The notes: generated by a model from the sequence alone, not told the origin. A stretch of 64,000 nt of DNA from an uncultured Alistipes sp. (GCF_963931675.1 NZ_OZ007039.1:2951806-3015805); one strand, 5' to 3'; shown: positions 53,318 to 63,397, counted from the first letter of the stretch. Numbers and translations are program-made.

Positions 53318-54933
53318 TCCGATGCTGTTTTTGCTTCGTCCGACAATCCGCACACGCTCTCGTAAACCCACGTCATGTACTCGCTTTCACGCAGCGTGTC
53401 GCCCCAGGCAATCGGGGCCATGCCCTTCCAGCGCTCGTTCAGGAACGACACCAGATCGGCCTTCGCCTTCCGCGCACAGACCGGGTCCCTGCGGCCCATG
53501 AGCCCCGCGGCCCGGCAGGCGCACAACTCGCCCTGACAGGTGCCCATCCCGACGCGCGTGCGGCGCCGCAGGTCCACCAGGTTGTTCACCGCAAGGTTCT
53601 CCAGCGCGTATTCCACCTCACCGATCGAGACCTCCTCGCATTCGCACACCAGACTGTTCTGGATCGACGTCCGGCTGTCGATCTTCACCGCCTGGTCGCC
53701 GTGCCGCGAGATCGACGAACGGCGCTGGGCGATGGGTTTGTTGCGGATCTTCCTCTCGACCTCCCGGCGGTCCTCCGTCGAACCCGGCAGGGGAATCTCC
53801 GCCGTGCGGCACCGCTCCGGGTTACCGATCTTCCGGCAGACGAGGTCCGTGGCCCACTCGGCCATCAGGCGGTAGGTCATCAGCTTGCCACCCGTGATGG
53901 TGATGAATCCCTCCATGCCGTCGCGTGTGGCGTGGTCCAGCAGCACGATGCCGCGGCTCACCGTACGGCCGCTCGGGTCGTCGTCCGAAGCCACCAGCGG
54001 CCGCACCCCGGCGTAGGCCCGCAGGATGCGCGTCGTGGCCAGCGACGGCGCCAGCTTCTCGCCCTCGCGCAGCAGCAGGTCCACTTCGTCGGGCGTGATG
54101 ATCATGCGGTCGATCTCCTCGTAGGGGACCTTGCTCGACGTGGTACCGATGAGCGAGATCGTGTCGCCCGGCACCAGGATGTCGGCATCGGCAGGCTTGC
54201 GGCAGCGGTTCAGCACGAGGTTGTTCACCCGGTGGCCGAAGATCAGCAGCGCGCCCTTGGCCGGGAGCATGTTGACCGTGATGCCGACCTTTGCGGCGAT
54301 GCCGTGGCCCCAGATGCCGCCCGCATTGACGACCACCTGCGCATAAAACTTCAGTTCGCAACGGTTCCGGTGGTCGTAGGCCCTGACGCCGACAATGCGG
54401 TCCTGTTCGCGGAGCAGCTCCACGACTTCGGTATAGGTGCGGATCTCGGCGCCGTGGGTCCGGGCATCGAGGATGTTCGACGCCGTAAGTCGGAAGGGGT
54501 CCACGGCGCCGTCCGGAACCCGCACGGCGCCGATCAGCGTCGGATTGGCCGACGGTTCCAGCCGCAGGGCCTCCTTGGGGTCGATCACGTCGGCGCGAAT
54601 CCCCGCCCGGCGGCAGGCTTCCACGAAAACGGACTGGTACTCCAACCCGTCTTCCGGGAGCGAAATAAACAGCCCGTCGGTCTCCTCGACACAATGGGAG
54701 GCAATTTTCCGCAGGATCATGTTTTCACGGATGCACTCTTCGGCCGATTCGCGGTCCGTCACGGCGTAACGGGCTCCGCTGTGGAGCAGGCCGTGGTTGC
54801 GGCCCGTCGCCCCGGTGGAGATATCGGAGCGTTCGAGCAGCAGCGCCCGGATTCCACGCAGCGAGCAGTCACGGGCCATGCCGGCTCCGGTCGCTCCGCC
54901 GCCGATGATGATGACATCATACGCATTGTTCAT
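53314..54933 (-). CDS. glpA: Anaerobic glycerol-3-phosphate dehydrogenase subunit A
   Basis: A 539-residue catalytic subunit. FAD-binding motif YDVIIIGGGATGAGMARDCSLRG at the N terminus, the DAO-type core (NHGLLHSGARYAVTD; GGKLMTYRLMAEWATDLVC), and a C-terminal BFD-like 2Fe-2S domain with four Cys (CECEEVSIGEVEYAL, GTCQGELCACRAAGL). The start MNNAYDVII at 54933 is preferred to an upstream ATG with no family match. A promoter of the Bacteroidetes type lies just upstream. Confidence 0.95.
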   Translation of the reverse strand: MNNAYDVIIIGGGATGAGMARDCSLRGIRALLLERSDISTGATGRNHGLLHSGARYAVTDRESAEECIRENMILRKIASHCVEETDGLFISLPEDGLEYQSVFVEACRRAGIRADVIDPKEALRLEPSANPTLIGAVRVPDGAVDPFRLTASNILDARTHGAEIRTYTEVVELLREQDRIVGVRAYDHRNRCELKFYAQVVVNAGGIWGHGIAAKVGITVNMLPAKGALLIFGHRVNNLVLNRCRKPADADILVPGDTISLIGTTSSKVPYEEIDRMIITPDEVDLLLREGEKLAPSLATTRILRAYAGVRPLVASDDDPSGRTVSRGIVLLDHATRDGMEGFITITGGKLMTYRLMAEWATDLVCRKIGNPERCRTAEIPLPGSTEDRREVERKIRNKPIAQRRSSISRHGDQAVKIDSRTSIQNSLVCECEEVSIGEVEYALENLAVNNLVDLRRRTRVGMGTCQGELCACRAAGLMGRRDPVCARKAKADLVSFLNERWKGMAPIAWGDTLRESEYMTWVYESVCGLSDEAKTASE

Positions 54934-54954
54934 AGATCGGTGAATTAGGTGCGA

Positions 54955-54986
54955 CAAATATAGGGACACTTTCGACAAAAAACAAA
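54955..54986 (-). promoter_or_regulatory. Promoter of glpABC
   Basis: On the minus strand TTTG (54986-54983), 20 bp, TATATTTG (54962-54955), 21 bp before the glpA start. The next 80 bp to the right are very AT-rich. Confidence 0.7.
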
Positions 54987-55251
54987 ATAAAACGAAATAA
55001 AAAATAATTTATTTGCTTTCGAAACAAAATACTATCCTCTGAAAATCCCAAATAAAAAGGAAAACAGTTGCGAATCACAAGAAGAATACCGACCGCACGA
55101 AACCTTCAAAAAAAAAATCCGGAACCGGACGCGGACGCCCGGCGCCGAAGCCCGAAAGCGCCGACAACATCCGATCGGGAGAGATTCGGAGAAAGATCGA
55201 CAAACCGCCAACCGTCTTTTTCACCTACCTTTGCCGAAAACCGAATCCCAC

Positions 55252-56025
55252 ATGAAAATAGTCGTCAATCTGAAATATGCCGGACTGGAGCCCTGGCTCC
55301 GGCAACTCGCCGATCCCGGCTGGTTCGAGCGGAACGGCACAACACTCCACAAAGGGCGCAATACGATCAAATGCTTCGAAACGGAAGGGGTGAGGCTCGT
55401 CGTCAAGCGCTACGGCCGACCCTCTCCCGTCAACCGGCTGATCTACGGAACGCTGCGGCGAAGCAAGGCCATGCGAGCCTACCTCCACGCCGGGCGGCTG
55501 CTCAAACTCGGCATCGAAACCCCGGAAATGGTCGCCGCCATCGATATTCGCCGCCGGGGATTCCTGAGCGACAGCTATTTCGTTTCGGAATGGTCCTGCG
55601 GAAAGCCCATGCGGCCGGTCACGGAACGGTATGCCGAAGTCCCCGGAGATGCGCGGATTCTGGACGCCTTCGCGGAGTTTCTGTTCCGCGTCCACAACGC
55701 CGGGATCTTCCACGAAGACCTGAATATCGGCAACATCCTCTACCGTCCCGCGGACCAGGGTTATCGTTTCGAACTGCTCGACACCAACCGCATGTCGTTT
55801 CACCGCAGGTTGTCCAAACGCCGGCGCCTGGACAACCTGCGGCGCCTCTCCTGCCCGGCCCCTGCCTATCTCCGCATTCTCGACCGGTATGCCGAACTGG
55901 TGCACTCCGATCCGGCGACCCTCCAGTTCTGGGGCGTGCTCAAACGCCTGCTGTTCGAATTCCGCCAGCGCTGCAAACGGAACCTTCGGAAAAAAATCCG
56001 GGAGACCCATCCTTCCGGAAATTAG
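55252..56025 (+). CDS. InaA/Kdo kinase-like lipopolysaccharide kinase
   Basis: A 257-residue protein of the protein kinase-like superfamily that includes lipopolysaccharide kinases. ATP-site features: VRLVVKRYGRPS with the likely Lys, and the catalytic loop HNAGIFHEDLNIGNILYR with His-x-Asp and Asn, then FELLDTNRMSF as the DFG-like motif. It probably phosphorylates a sugar of the outer membrane lipid core; the acceptor is unknown. The start MKIVVNLKYAGL at 55252 is used. It stands alone between glp and the mannosidase cluster. Confidence 0.82.
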   Translation: MKIVVNLKYAGLEPWLRQLADPGWFERNGTTLHKGRNTIKCFETEGVRLVVKRYGRPSPVNRLIYGTLRRSKAMRAYLHAGRLLKLGIETPEMVAAIDIRRRGFLSDSYFVSEWSCGKPMRPVTERYAEVPGDARILDAFAEFLFRVHNAGIFHEDLNIGNILYRPADQGYRFELLDTNRMSFHRRLSKRRRLDNLRRLSCPAPAYLRILDRYAELVHSDPATLQFWGVLKRLLFEFRQRCKRNLRKKIRETHPSGN

Positions 56026-56154
56026 TCCGCACCCGCCCGGTCCACCCGCCCGGCAGGACAATCCCCGCGCCGTTCCCGCTCTCGAAAAGACCCGCAACGC
56101 TCTGCCAACGCCCGGCCGAAGCCCCTCCGGCCGGTTTCAAGCGGAAAAGGGCCC

Positions 56155-56198
56155 CCTTGAGGCCGAAAGTGTGAATTTTAACACTTCCGGCCTCAAGG
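56155..56198. terminator. Large hairpin before the mannosidase cluster
   Basis: CCTTGAGGCCG (56155-56165) pairs with 56188-56198, and AAGTGT (56067+100: 56167-56172) with ACACTT (56181-56186), with one mismatch between. No T-run, so termination is not certain; it may protect or separate transcripts. Confidence 0.5.
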
Positions 56199-56200
56199 CG

Positions 56201-56231
56201 TTGTAAATCTTCGAGATTTTGCCTACTTTTG
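56201..56231 (+). promoter_or_regulatory. Promoter of the mannosidase cluster
   Basis: TTG at 56201-56203, 20 bp, TACTTTTG at 56224-56231. It is the only good promoter match before the GH130 remnant and the GH92-GH125 gene. Confidence 0.6.
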
Positions 56232-56362
56232 GGCAACTTTTCGGACCCGAAGGGCCGGAAAGCCCACAGACCCGGAATCCCGGCATACCGCAACAGAGAC
56301 AAGAACCAAAATACCGCAAACAATGAATCAGCTGAACAATCGTGGGTCCGGCGCTTCCGGAC

Positions 56363-56497
56363 ATGCCGCGGGAGGATCGCCCCGCGGGCTCGAACGAGGT
56401 GATATGGCACTACTCGGCCAACCCGATCATCAGCCACGACACCCTGCTGCGCTGCGGCAAACTCTCCTTTGAACTTCAAAACCCGGATCATAAATGA
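56363..56497 (+). pseudogene. Remnant of a GH130 phosphorylase gene
   Basis: A 44-codon frame reading LPDMPREDRPAGSNEVIWHY and SANPIISHD (the LPD before the ATG is also in frame). This is the N-terminal signature of GH130 mannosyl phosphorylases, which normally goes on through more than 300 residues. Here it turns into unrelated sequence after about 27 residues and ends at a TGA overlapping the ATG of the GH92-GH125 gene. GH130 enzymes of this type release mannose-1-phosphate from Man-GlcNAc, which fits the neighbours. Confidence 0.75.
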
Positions 56498-59400
56498 AAA
56501 TTCAACGCATCATGAGCGCTGCGACGCTGCTGGCGGCCCTGGCCGCGTGTTCGCAGCCGCAATCCACGGAGCGTCCGACCCGCTGGGTCGACCCCAAAAT
56601 CGGCACCGGCGGCCACGGCCACGTCTTCGTCGGGGCAAACGTCCCCTTCGGCCTCGTACAGGTAGGCCCGACGAGCATTCCCCAGGGGTGGGACTGGACC
56701 TCGGGCTACCACGCCTCGGACTCCACGGTGATCGGATTCTCGCACACGCACCTCAGCGGTACGGGTATCGGCGACCTGTTCGACGTCACGGTCATGCCCG
56801 TGGTAGGGGAGGTCGTTTATGCCCGCGGCACGGAAGAGGACCCGGCATCGGGCCTGTGGTCCTATGCCGACCGCACGAAGGAGGTCGTGCGGCCCGGATA
56901 CTACGCGGTACCCCTCGTGCGCTACGGCGTGACGGCCGAGATGACCGCCACCTCGCGCGTCGGACTCCACCGCTATACGTTCCCCGCCTCGCAGGAGGCT
57001 GCCGTGGTCTTCGACCTCGAAAACGGCGGCTGCTGGGACAAGGCCACCGAGACGGGATTCCGCGTCTCGGAGGACAGCACACGCATCTGGGGCTGGCGCT
57101 ACTCGACGGGCTGGGCCAAAGACCAGAAGGTCTACTTCGCGGCTGAATTTGAAAAACCGTTCGAGAAGTTCGAAACGGTCGGCGAACACTACGGACGTGC
57201 CTCGTTCACGACGACCGACGGCGAACAGCTGCTGGTGAAGGTGGCCCTCTCGCCCGTGAGCATCGAGGGTGCGGAGGCGAACCTCGCGGCAGAACTCCCC
57301 GGCTGGGACTTCGAAGCCGTGGCTGTGGCGGCCGATGCGGCATGGAACAAGGAGCTCTCGAAAGTGCGCATCACGACCTCGGACGAGGCGGCCCGGCGGA
57401 TCTTCTACACGGCGCTGTATCACACGATGGTCGCCCCCTCGGAGTTCTGCGACGCCGACGGCTCATACCGCGGAGCCGACGGCCAGGTGCACGGAAATCC
57501 CGGCTACAAGACCCATACGACCTTCTCGCTGTGGGATACCTACCGCGCGGCGATGCCGCTGATGACGATCCTCCACCCGGAGCGGATGCCCGACATCATC
57601 AACACGATGCTGGCCATCGCCGACGAGCAGGGACGCCTGCCGGTCTGGCACCTCTGGGGCAACGAAACCGACTGCATGGTGGGCAACCCGGGCATCCCCG
57701 TCGTGGCCGACGCCATCGTGAAGGGGATCGAAGGCTTCGACCGCGAACGCGCCTTCGAGGCGATCCGCCGCACGGCGATGAACCCCGACCGAGGCAACGG
57801 CCTGCGCATGAAATACGGCTATATCCCGTGCGACCTCTTCAACGAGGCCGTGGCCTACGACATGGAGTACGCTCTGGCCGACGGCGCCGCAGCCCGTGCC
57901 GCCGAGGCGCTGGGCAGGGACGACGATGCCCGCTACTTCACGGAGCGCAGCCATAGCTACCGCCACTATTTCGACCCGACGACGGGCTTCATGCGCGGAC
58001 GCGACAGCCGCGGCGGGTGGCGATCGCCCTTCAATCCGTTCGCCTCGACGCACCGCGCCGACGACTACTGCGAAGGAAACGCCTGGCAGTACACTTGGCT
58101 CGCACCGCACGATGTCGAGGGGCTCAAAGGCTGCTTCGGAAGCCGGGCCCGGATGCTCGAAAAGTTGGATTCGCTCTTCACGGTGAGCTCCGTCGTCGAG
58201 GGTGCCGAGACCTCGCCCGACATCTCGGGACTGATCGGGCAGTATGCCCACGGCAACGAGCCCAGCCACCATGTTCTCTACCTCTACACGATGCTGGGAC
58301 AGCCCTGGAAGACGGCCGACAAGGTCCGCCAGGTGCTCACGTCGCTCTACCACGACCGGCCCGACGGCCTGTCGGGCAACGAGGACGTGGGGCAGATGTC
58401 GGCCTGGTACGTGCTCTCGGCACTGGGCATGTACGAAGTAGAGCCCGCGGGCGGACGCTACTGGTTCGGCGTGCCGCTCTTCGACCGCGTGGAGATCGAT
58501 GTCCCGGGAGGCGTCTTCACGATCACGGCCGAAAACAACTCCGCTGCGAACAAATATATCCAGCGCGTATGGCTCAACGGCGTGCCCTGCACGAAGCCTT
58601 GGATCGCCCATGACGACCTCATGAAGGGCGGCGAACTGCGCTTCGAAATGGGAGCCGAGCCGAAGGTGTGGTACTGTCCCGACGAACCGGAGGTCTATGC
58701 CGACCAGCGGCCCGCCGCGGAGGATCGGCTTTTCAGGTCGGAAGCCGTGGAGGAGGAGATCGCCCGCGTGTGCGGTCTGCTGACCAACGAACGCCTGCGC
58801 TGGATGTTTGCCAACTGCTTCCCCAACACGCTCGACACCACGGTCCACTACCGCGAGGACGAGGAGGGCAACCCCTCGACCTATGTCTATACGGGCGACA
58901 TTCCGGCCATGTGGCTCCGCGACTCGGGGGCGCAGGTGTGGCCCTACGTGCAGCTCTGCACGAAGGATCCGGCCCTGCAGAAGATGATCGCCGGGGTGAT
59001 CCGCCAGCAGATGCGGCTGATCACGATCGACCCCTACGCCAACGCCTTCAACGACGGCCCGACGGGTGCCGGGGAGGATGTCGGCTATCCGGGGCACGTG
59101 CAGAGCCCGTGGGTCTTCGAGCGCAAGTGGGAGATCGACTCGCACTGCTATCCGATCCGCCTGGCCCACCACTACTGGAAGACGACGGGCGATGCGTCGG
59201 TCTTCGACCCGACGTGGGTCGAGGCCATGCGGGCCATCCTCCGCACGCTGCGTGAGCAGCAGATGAAGGAGGGTCCGGGCGACTACACCTTCCTGCGCGT
59301 CACGGACCGCCAGCTGGATACCCGCTGCCACGCCGGGCACGGCAATCCCGTGAAGCCCGTGGGGCTGATCTCGTCGGCATTCCGGCCCTCGGACGACGCC

Positions 59401-60042
59401 ACGACCTTCGGGTTCCTCATCCCGTCGAACTTTATGGCCGTGACGTCGCTCAGAAAGGCCGCCGAAATCCTCTCGACGGTGAACGGCGAAGCGGAGCTGG
59501 CCGCCGAGTGCACGGCGCTGGCCGACGAGGTGGCCGCCGCCCTGCAGCAGTACGCTGTGGTGGAGCATCCGAAATACGGGCGGATCTACGCCTTCGAGGT
59601 GGACGGTTTCGGCAGCGTGCATCTGATGGACGACGCCAACGTGCCGTCACTGCTGGCGATGCCCTACCTGGGTGACGTCGAGCGCACGGACCCCGTCTAC
59701 GAAAACACGCGCCGCTTCGTCTGGAGCACGGACAATCCCTACTTCTGGCGCGGCGAAGCCGGGGAGGGGATCGGCGGCCCGCACATCGGCGTGGAGATGA
59801 TCTGGCCGATGAGCATCATGATGCGGGCCTTCACCTCGACGGACGACGCCGAGATCCGCGACTGCCTCTGCCAGCTCATCACCACCGATGCCGGGACGGG
59901 CTTCATGCACGAATCCTTCTCGCGGCACGACGCCGCGAACTTCACCCGGGCGTGGTTCGCCTGGCAGAACACCCTGTTCGGGGAGCTGATCCTCAAACTG
60001 GTGAACGAGGGAAAAATCGATTTGTTGAACTCCATAAACTGA
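56494..60042 (+). CDS. GH92-GH125 fused alpha-mannosidase lipoprotein
   Basis: A 1182-residue lipoprotein (LLAALAAC) with two complete catalytic parts. Residues about 25-735 are GH92 (calcium-dependent exo-alpha-mannosidase): GTGGHGHVFVGANVPFG, GFSHTHLSGTGIGDLFDV, EGNAWQYTWLAPHDVEGL, GNEPSHHVLYLY, GNEDVGQMSAWYVLSALG. Residues about 750-1182 are GH125 (exo-alpha-1,6-mannosidase): TYVYTGDIPAMWLRDSGAQV, TIDPYANAFNDGP, GFLIPSNFMAV, GGPHIGVEMIWPMSIMM. Each half has the length of the stand-alone family. The fusion would trim alpha-1,2/1,3 and alpha-1,6 mannose of N-glycans in one protein. Confidence 0.92.
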   Translation: MKIQRIMSAATLLAALAACSQPQSTERPTRWVDPKIGTGGHGHVFVGANVPFGLVQVGPTSIPQGWDWTSGYHASDSTVIGFSHTHLSGTGIGDLFDVTVMPVVGEVVYARGTEEDPASGLWSYADRTKEVVRPGYYAVPLVRYGVTAEMTATSRVGLHRYTFPASQEAAVVFDLENGGCWDKATETGFRVSEDSTRIWGWRYSTGWAKDQKVYFAAEFEKPFEKFETVGEHYGRASFTTTDGEQLLVKVALSPVSIEGAEANLAAELPGWDFEAVAVAADAAWNKELSKVRITTSDEAARRIFYTALYHTMVAPSEFCDADGSYRGADGQVHGNPGYKTHTTFSLWDTYRAAMPLMTILHPERMPDIINTMLAIADEQGRLPVWHLWGNETDCMVGNPGIPVVADAIVKGIEGFDRERAFEAIRRTAMNPDRGNGLRMKYGYIPCDLFNEAVAYDMEYALADGAAARAAEALGRDDDARYFTERSHSYRHYFDPTTGFMRGRDSRGGWRSPFNPFASTHRADDYCEGNAWQYTWLAPHDVEGLKGCFGSRARMLEKLDSLFTVSSVVEGAETSPDISGLIGQYAHGNEPSHHVLYLYTMLGQPWKTADKVRQVLTSLYHDRPDGLSGNEDVGQMSAWYVLSALGMYEVEPAGGRYWFGVPLFDRVEIDVPGGVFTITAENNSAANKYIQRVWLNGVPCTKPWIAHDDLMKGGELRFEMGAEPKVWYCPDEPEVYADQRPAAEDRLFRSEAVEEEIARVCGLLTNERLRWMFANCFPNTLDTTVHYREDEEGNPSTYVYTGDIPAMWLRDSGAQVWPYVQLCTKDPALQKMIAGVIRQQMRLITIDPYANAFNDGPTGAGEDVGYPGHVQSPWVFERKWEIDSHCYPIRLAHHYWKTTGDASVFDPTWVEAMRAILRTLREQQMKEGPGDYTFLRVTDRQLDTRCHAGHGNPVKPVGLISSAFRPSDDATTFGFLIPSNFMAVTSLRKAAEILSTVNGEAELAAECTALADEVAAALQQYAVVEHPKYGRIYAFEVDGFGSVHLMDDANVPSLLAMPYLGDVERTDPVYENTRRFVWSTDNPYFWRGEAGEGIGGPHIGVEMIWPMSIMMRAFTSTDDAEIRDCLCQLITTDAGTGFMHESFSRHDAANFTRAWFAWQNTLFGELILKLVNEGKIDLLNSIN

Positions 60043-60054
60043 TAACCGAACCGC

Positions 60055-62322
60055 ATGAAAAAGATTTGGATCCTGGCCTGCGCGCTCGCGGCAGCGGCCT
60101 GCTGCGAAGCGCCGCAGGAGGGTACACAGACCCGCCCCTCGGAGTATGTGACGACGCTGATGGGCACACAGTCGGAATTCGCCCTCTCGACGGGCAACAC
60201 CTACCCGGCCGTGGCGCTGCCGTGGGGCATGAACTTCTGGACGCCCCAGACGGGGCGGATGGGTAACGGCTGGACCTACACCTACAACGCCCACACCCTC
60301 CGCGGCCTGAAGCAGACCCACCAGCCCTCGCCGTGGATCAACGACTACGGGCAATTCGCCGTAATGCCCGTGCGCGGTGCGGACAAACTCGACGAGGAGT
60401 CGCGCCAGAGCTGGTTCTCGCACCAGGCCGAGGTGGCCAGGCCCTATTACTATTCGGTCTACCTGGCCGACCATGACATCGTGGCCGAGGTGACGCCCAC
60501 GGAGCGGGCCGCCATGATGCGCTTCACGTTCCCCGAAAGCCGCGAGAGCGGGGTGGTCATCGACGCCTTCGACCGCGGTTCGCGCGTGGAGATCCTCGAC
60601 AACCGCACCGTAGCCGGTTACACGACGCGCAACAGCGGCGGCGTGCCCGACAACTTCCGCAACTGGTTCGTCATCCGCTTCGACAAGCCTTTCTCGGCCG
60701 TCGAGCTGACCGACAACCCCACCGACTACAAGGCCGGGAGCCGGCTGCTGTACCCCGAGGGCGGAAAGTCGGCCGAGGGCAACCACGCCGTGGCGAAGGT
60801 GCACTTCACGACCCGGCGCGGCGAGCAGGTGACGGCCCGCATCGCCTCGTCGTTCATCTCCGCGGAGCAGGCCGTGCGCAACCTCGAAACGGAGCTCGGA
60901 GCGGATGATTTCGAGACGGTGAAGTCGAAGGCGCAGGCCCGTTGGGACGAGGTGCTGGGACGCATCGAGGTCACGGGCGGCAGCGTCGACCAGCTGCGCA
61001 CCTTCTACTCGTGCCTCTACCGCTCGACGCTCTTCCCGCGCAAGTTTTATGAGATCGACGCCGCAGGCAACCCGGTCCACTACAGCCCCTACAACGGCAA
61101 GGTGCTGCCCGGATACATGTACACCGACACGGGCTTCTGGGATACGTTCCGCTGCCTGTTCCCGCTGCTGAACCTGGTCTACCCGTCGGTCAACGCCGAG
61201 ATCCAGGCCGGGCTGGCCAACACCTGGCGCGAGAGCGGCTTCCTGCCCGAATGGGCCTCGCCCGGACACCGCGGCTGCATGGTGGGCAACAACTCGGCTT
61301 CGGTCGTCTCGGATGCCATCCTCAAGGGCGTGACCCCGGCCGAAGATGTCGAGGCGCTTTACGAGGCGATGCTGAGCGGCCGCACGAAGGTTCACCCGAC
61401 CGTATCGTCGACGGGCCGCCTCGGGCACGAATACTACAATACGCTCGGATATGTTCCCTACAACGTGGGGATCAACGAGAACGTCGCCCGCACGCTGGAG
61501 TACGCCTACGACGACTGGTGCATCGCCCGGGTGGCCGCGAAACTGGGCCGCACGGAGGATGCCGCAATGCTCGAAAAGGCGGCGCAGAACTACCGCAACG
61601 TCTTCGACGCGAAGACGAACCTCATGCGCGGCCGCAACAAAGACGGCTCGTTCCAGACGCCGTTCAGCGCCTACAAGTGGGGCGACGCCTACACCGAAGG
61701 CAACGCCTGGCACTACACCTGGTCGGTATTCCACGACGTCGAGGGACTGGCCGACCTGATGGGCGGCAAAGCCGAATTCTCGAAAATGCTGGATTCGGTC
61801 TTTGTCGTGCCGCCGATCTACGACGACAGCTACTACGGGGCGCGCATCCACGAGATTACGGAGATGCAGGTGGCCAACATGGGCAACTATGCCCACGGCA
61901 ACCAGCCCGCACAGCACATGATCTACCTCTACGACTATGCCGGAGAGCCCGCCAAGGCGCAGTATTGGGTGCGTGAGGTGATGAACCGCCTCTACAAGGC
62001 GCAGCCCGACGGCTACTGCGGCGACGAGGACAACGGCCAGACCTCGGCCTGGTATGTCTTCTCGGCCCTGGGGTTCTATCCCGTCTGCCCGGGAGCCGAC
62101 GAGTATGCCGTCGGAGCACCGCTGTTCCGCCGTGCGACGATCCATCTGGAGAACGGCCGGAAAATCGAGATCGAGGCCCCGGAAAACAGCCCCGAAAACC
62201 GCTACGTCGGAAAGATGTCGGTCGACGGCAAGGCCCAGGCCGAACCCTTCCTCCGCTACTCGGAGCTGAAGGACGGCGCCACGGTGCGTTTCGACATGCA
62301 GGCCGAACCGGCCGCGAAATAA
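60055..62322 (+). CDS. Alpha-mannosidase, GH92
   Basis: A 755-residue exported enzyme, 12 bp after the fusion gene. Signal peptide with possible lipobox (ACALAAAACC). GH92 motifs: TLMGTQSEFALSTGNTYPAVALPWGMNFW, GLKQTHQPSPWINDYGQFAVMP, EGNAWHYTWSVFHDVEGLADLMGG, GNQPAQHMIYLYDYAG and CGDEDNGQTSAWYVFSALGFYPVCPG, where the DEDNGQ segment holds conserved acidic residues. It probably differs from the fusion protein in linkage preference. Together they would degrade high-mannose glycans. Confidence 0.93.
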   Translation: MKKIWILACALAAAACCEAPQEGTQTRPSEYVTTLMGTQSEFALSTGNTYPAVALPWGMNFWTPQTGRMGNGWTYTYNAHTLRGLKQTHQPSPWINDYGQFAVMPVRGADKLDEESRQSWFSHQAEVARPYYYSVYLADHDIVAEVTPTERAAMMRFTFPESRESGVVIDAFDRGSRVEILDNRTVAGYTTRNSGGVPDNFRNWFVIRFDKPFSAVELTDNPTDYKAGSRLLYPEGGKSAEGNHAVAKVHFTTRRGEQVTARIASSFISAEQAVRNLETELGADDFETVKSKAQARWDEVLGRIEVTGGSVDQLRTFYSCLYRSTLFPRKFYEIDAAGNPVHYSPYNGKVLPGYMYTDTGFWDTFRCLFPLLNLVYPSVNAEIQAGLANTWRESGFLPEWASPGHRGCMVGNNSASVVSDAILKGVTPAEDVEALYEAMLSGRTKVHPTVSSTGRLGHEYYNTLGYVPYNVGINENVARTLEYAYDDWCIARVAAKLGRTEDAAMLEKAAQNYRNVFDAKTNLMRGRNKDGSFQTPFSAYKWGDAYTEGNAWHYTWSVFHDVEGLADLMGGKAEFSKMLDSVFVVPPIYDDSYYGARIHEITEMQVANMGNYAHGNQPAQHMIYLYDYAGEPAKAQYWVREVMNRLYKAQPDGYCGDEDNGQTSAWYVFSALGFYPVCPGADEYAVGAPLFRRATIHLENGRKIEIEAPENSPENRYVGKMSVDGKAQAEPFLRYSELKDGATVRFDMQAEPAAK

Positions 62323-62500
62323 CGACGGATCTTCCGGCAAAAGCAGGTCCCGGCCTCCCGAACAGGGGGTCGGGCCTCGTTTCCCGGCCTTCGTCATTAC
62401 CCGGATTCCGGTTTTCCGTACCATGATCACCGTTCGGGGCTCCGCACCATCCGAACCCGGGAATTTTTACGTATATTTGAACCGACCAAAAGATCCGACC

Positions 62501-63397
62501 ATGGAACAGATCGTCAAATTCGACCACATCTACCAGTACAACGAATCGCGGGGCGTCGAGACCCTGCATCCGTTGGTAAACGTCATCGACTTCTCGACGT
62601 GCGGGGCCGCCCGCTACCAGCGCGAAGTCTACGGATTCTACACGATCTATCTCAAGGAGGTGAAGTGCGGCGACCTCCGCTACGGCCGCAACTACTACGA
62701 CTATCAGGAGGGGACGCTCGTCTTCCTCGCACCCGGGCAGGTCATCGGATACGAGAACAACGGCCAGACCTACCAGCCCAAAGGCTGGGCGCTGCTCTTC
62801 CATCCCGACCTGCTACGCGGCACCTCGCTCGGACGCAACATGTCCGCCTATACGTTCTTCTCCTACGAGGTCAACGAGGCCCTGCACCTCTCCGAACAGG
62901 AGCGCGGCGTGGTGCTCGACTGCCTGCGCAACATCCGCTCGGAGCTGCAGCACGCCATCGACAAGCACAGCCGCACGCTCATCGTTTCGAACATCGAGCT
63001 GCTGCTCAACTACTGCACGCGCTTCTACGAACGGCAGTTCATCACCCGCGGGCATGTCAACCGCGACGTCCTGACGGGATTCGAACGCCTGCTCAACGAC
63101 TACTTCGCGGACGACAGGCCCCAGCGCGACGGGGTTCCGACGGTCCGCTGGTGCGCCGAGCAACTCCACCTCTCGGCCAACTATTTCGGGGATCTGGTCA
63201 AGAAGGAGACCGGGAAATCGGCCCAGGAGTACATCCAGTTGAAGGTGATCGAGATCGCCAAGGAGCGCATCTTCGAACCCGGGCGTTCGATCAGCGAAGT
63301 CGCCTACGGACTCGGATTCCGCTATCCGCAGCACTTCACCCGTCTGTTCAAGAAGGTCGTAGGATGCTCGCCCAACGAATACCGTTCGGTCCACTGA
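62501..63397 (+). CDS. AraC-family regulator
   Basis: A 298-residue cytoplasmic regulator. The N-terminal part is cupin-like (YYDYQEGTLVFLAPGQVIGYENNG) and probably binds a sugar; the C-terminal 100 residues carry two helix-turn-helix motifs (VRWCAEQLHLSANYFGDLVKKETG and ISEVAYGLGFRYPQHFTRLFKKVVG). I prefer the ATG at 62501 because TATATTTG at 62472-62479 would place the transcript start after the earlier ATG at 62423. It follows the GH92 genes and may control them. Confidence 0.87.
   Translation: MEQIVKFDHIYQYNESRGVETLHPLVNVIDFSTCGAARYQREVYGFYTIYLKEVKCGDLRYGRNYYDYQEGTLVFLAPGQVIGYENNGQTYQPKGWALLFHPDLLRGTSLGRNMSAYTFFSYEVNEALHLSEQERGVVLDCLRNIRSELQHAIDKHSRTLIVSNIELLLNYCTRFYERQFITRGHVNRDVLTGFERLLNDYFADDRPQRDGVPTVRWCAEQLHLSANYFGDLVKKETGKSAQEYIQLKVIEIAKERIFEPGRSISEVAYGLGFRYPQHFTRLFKKVVGCSPNEYRSVH

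Noticed and set aside
59647..62430. A 927-codon minus-strand frame across the GH92 genes
   Set aside because: Antisense to two confident glycosidase genes; composition is that of a shadow frame.
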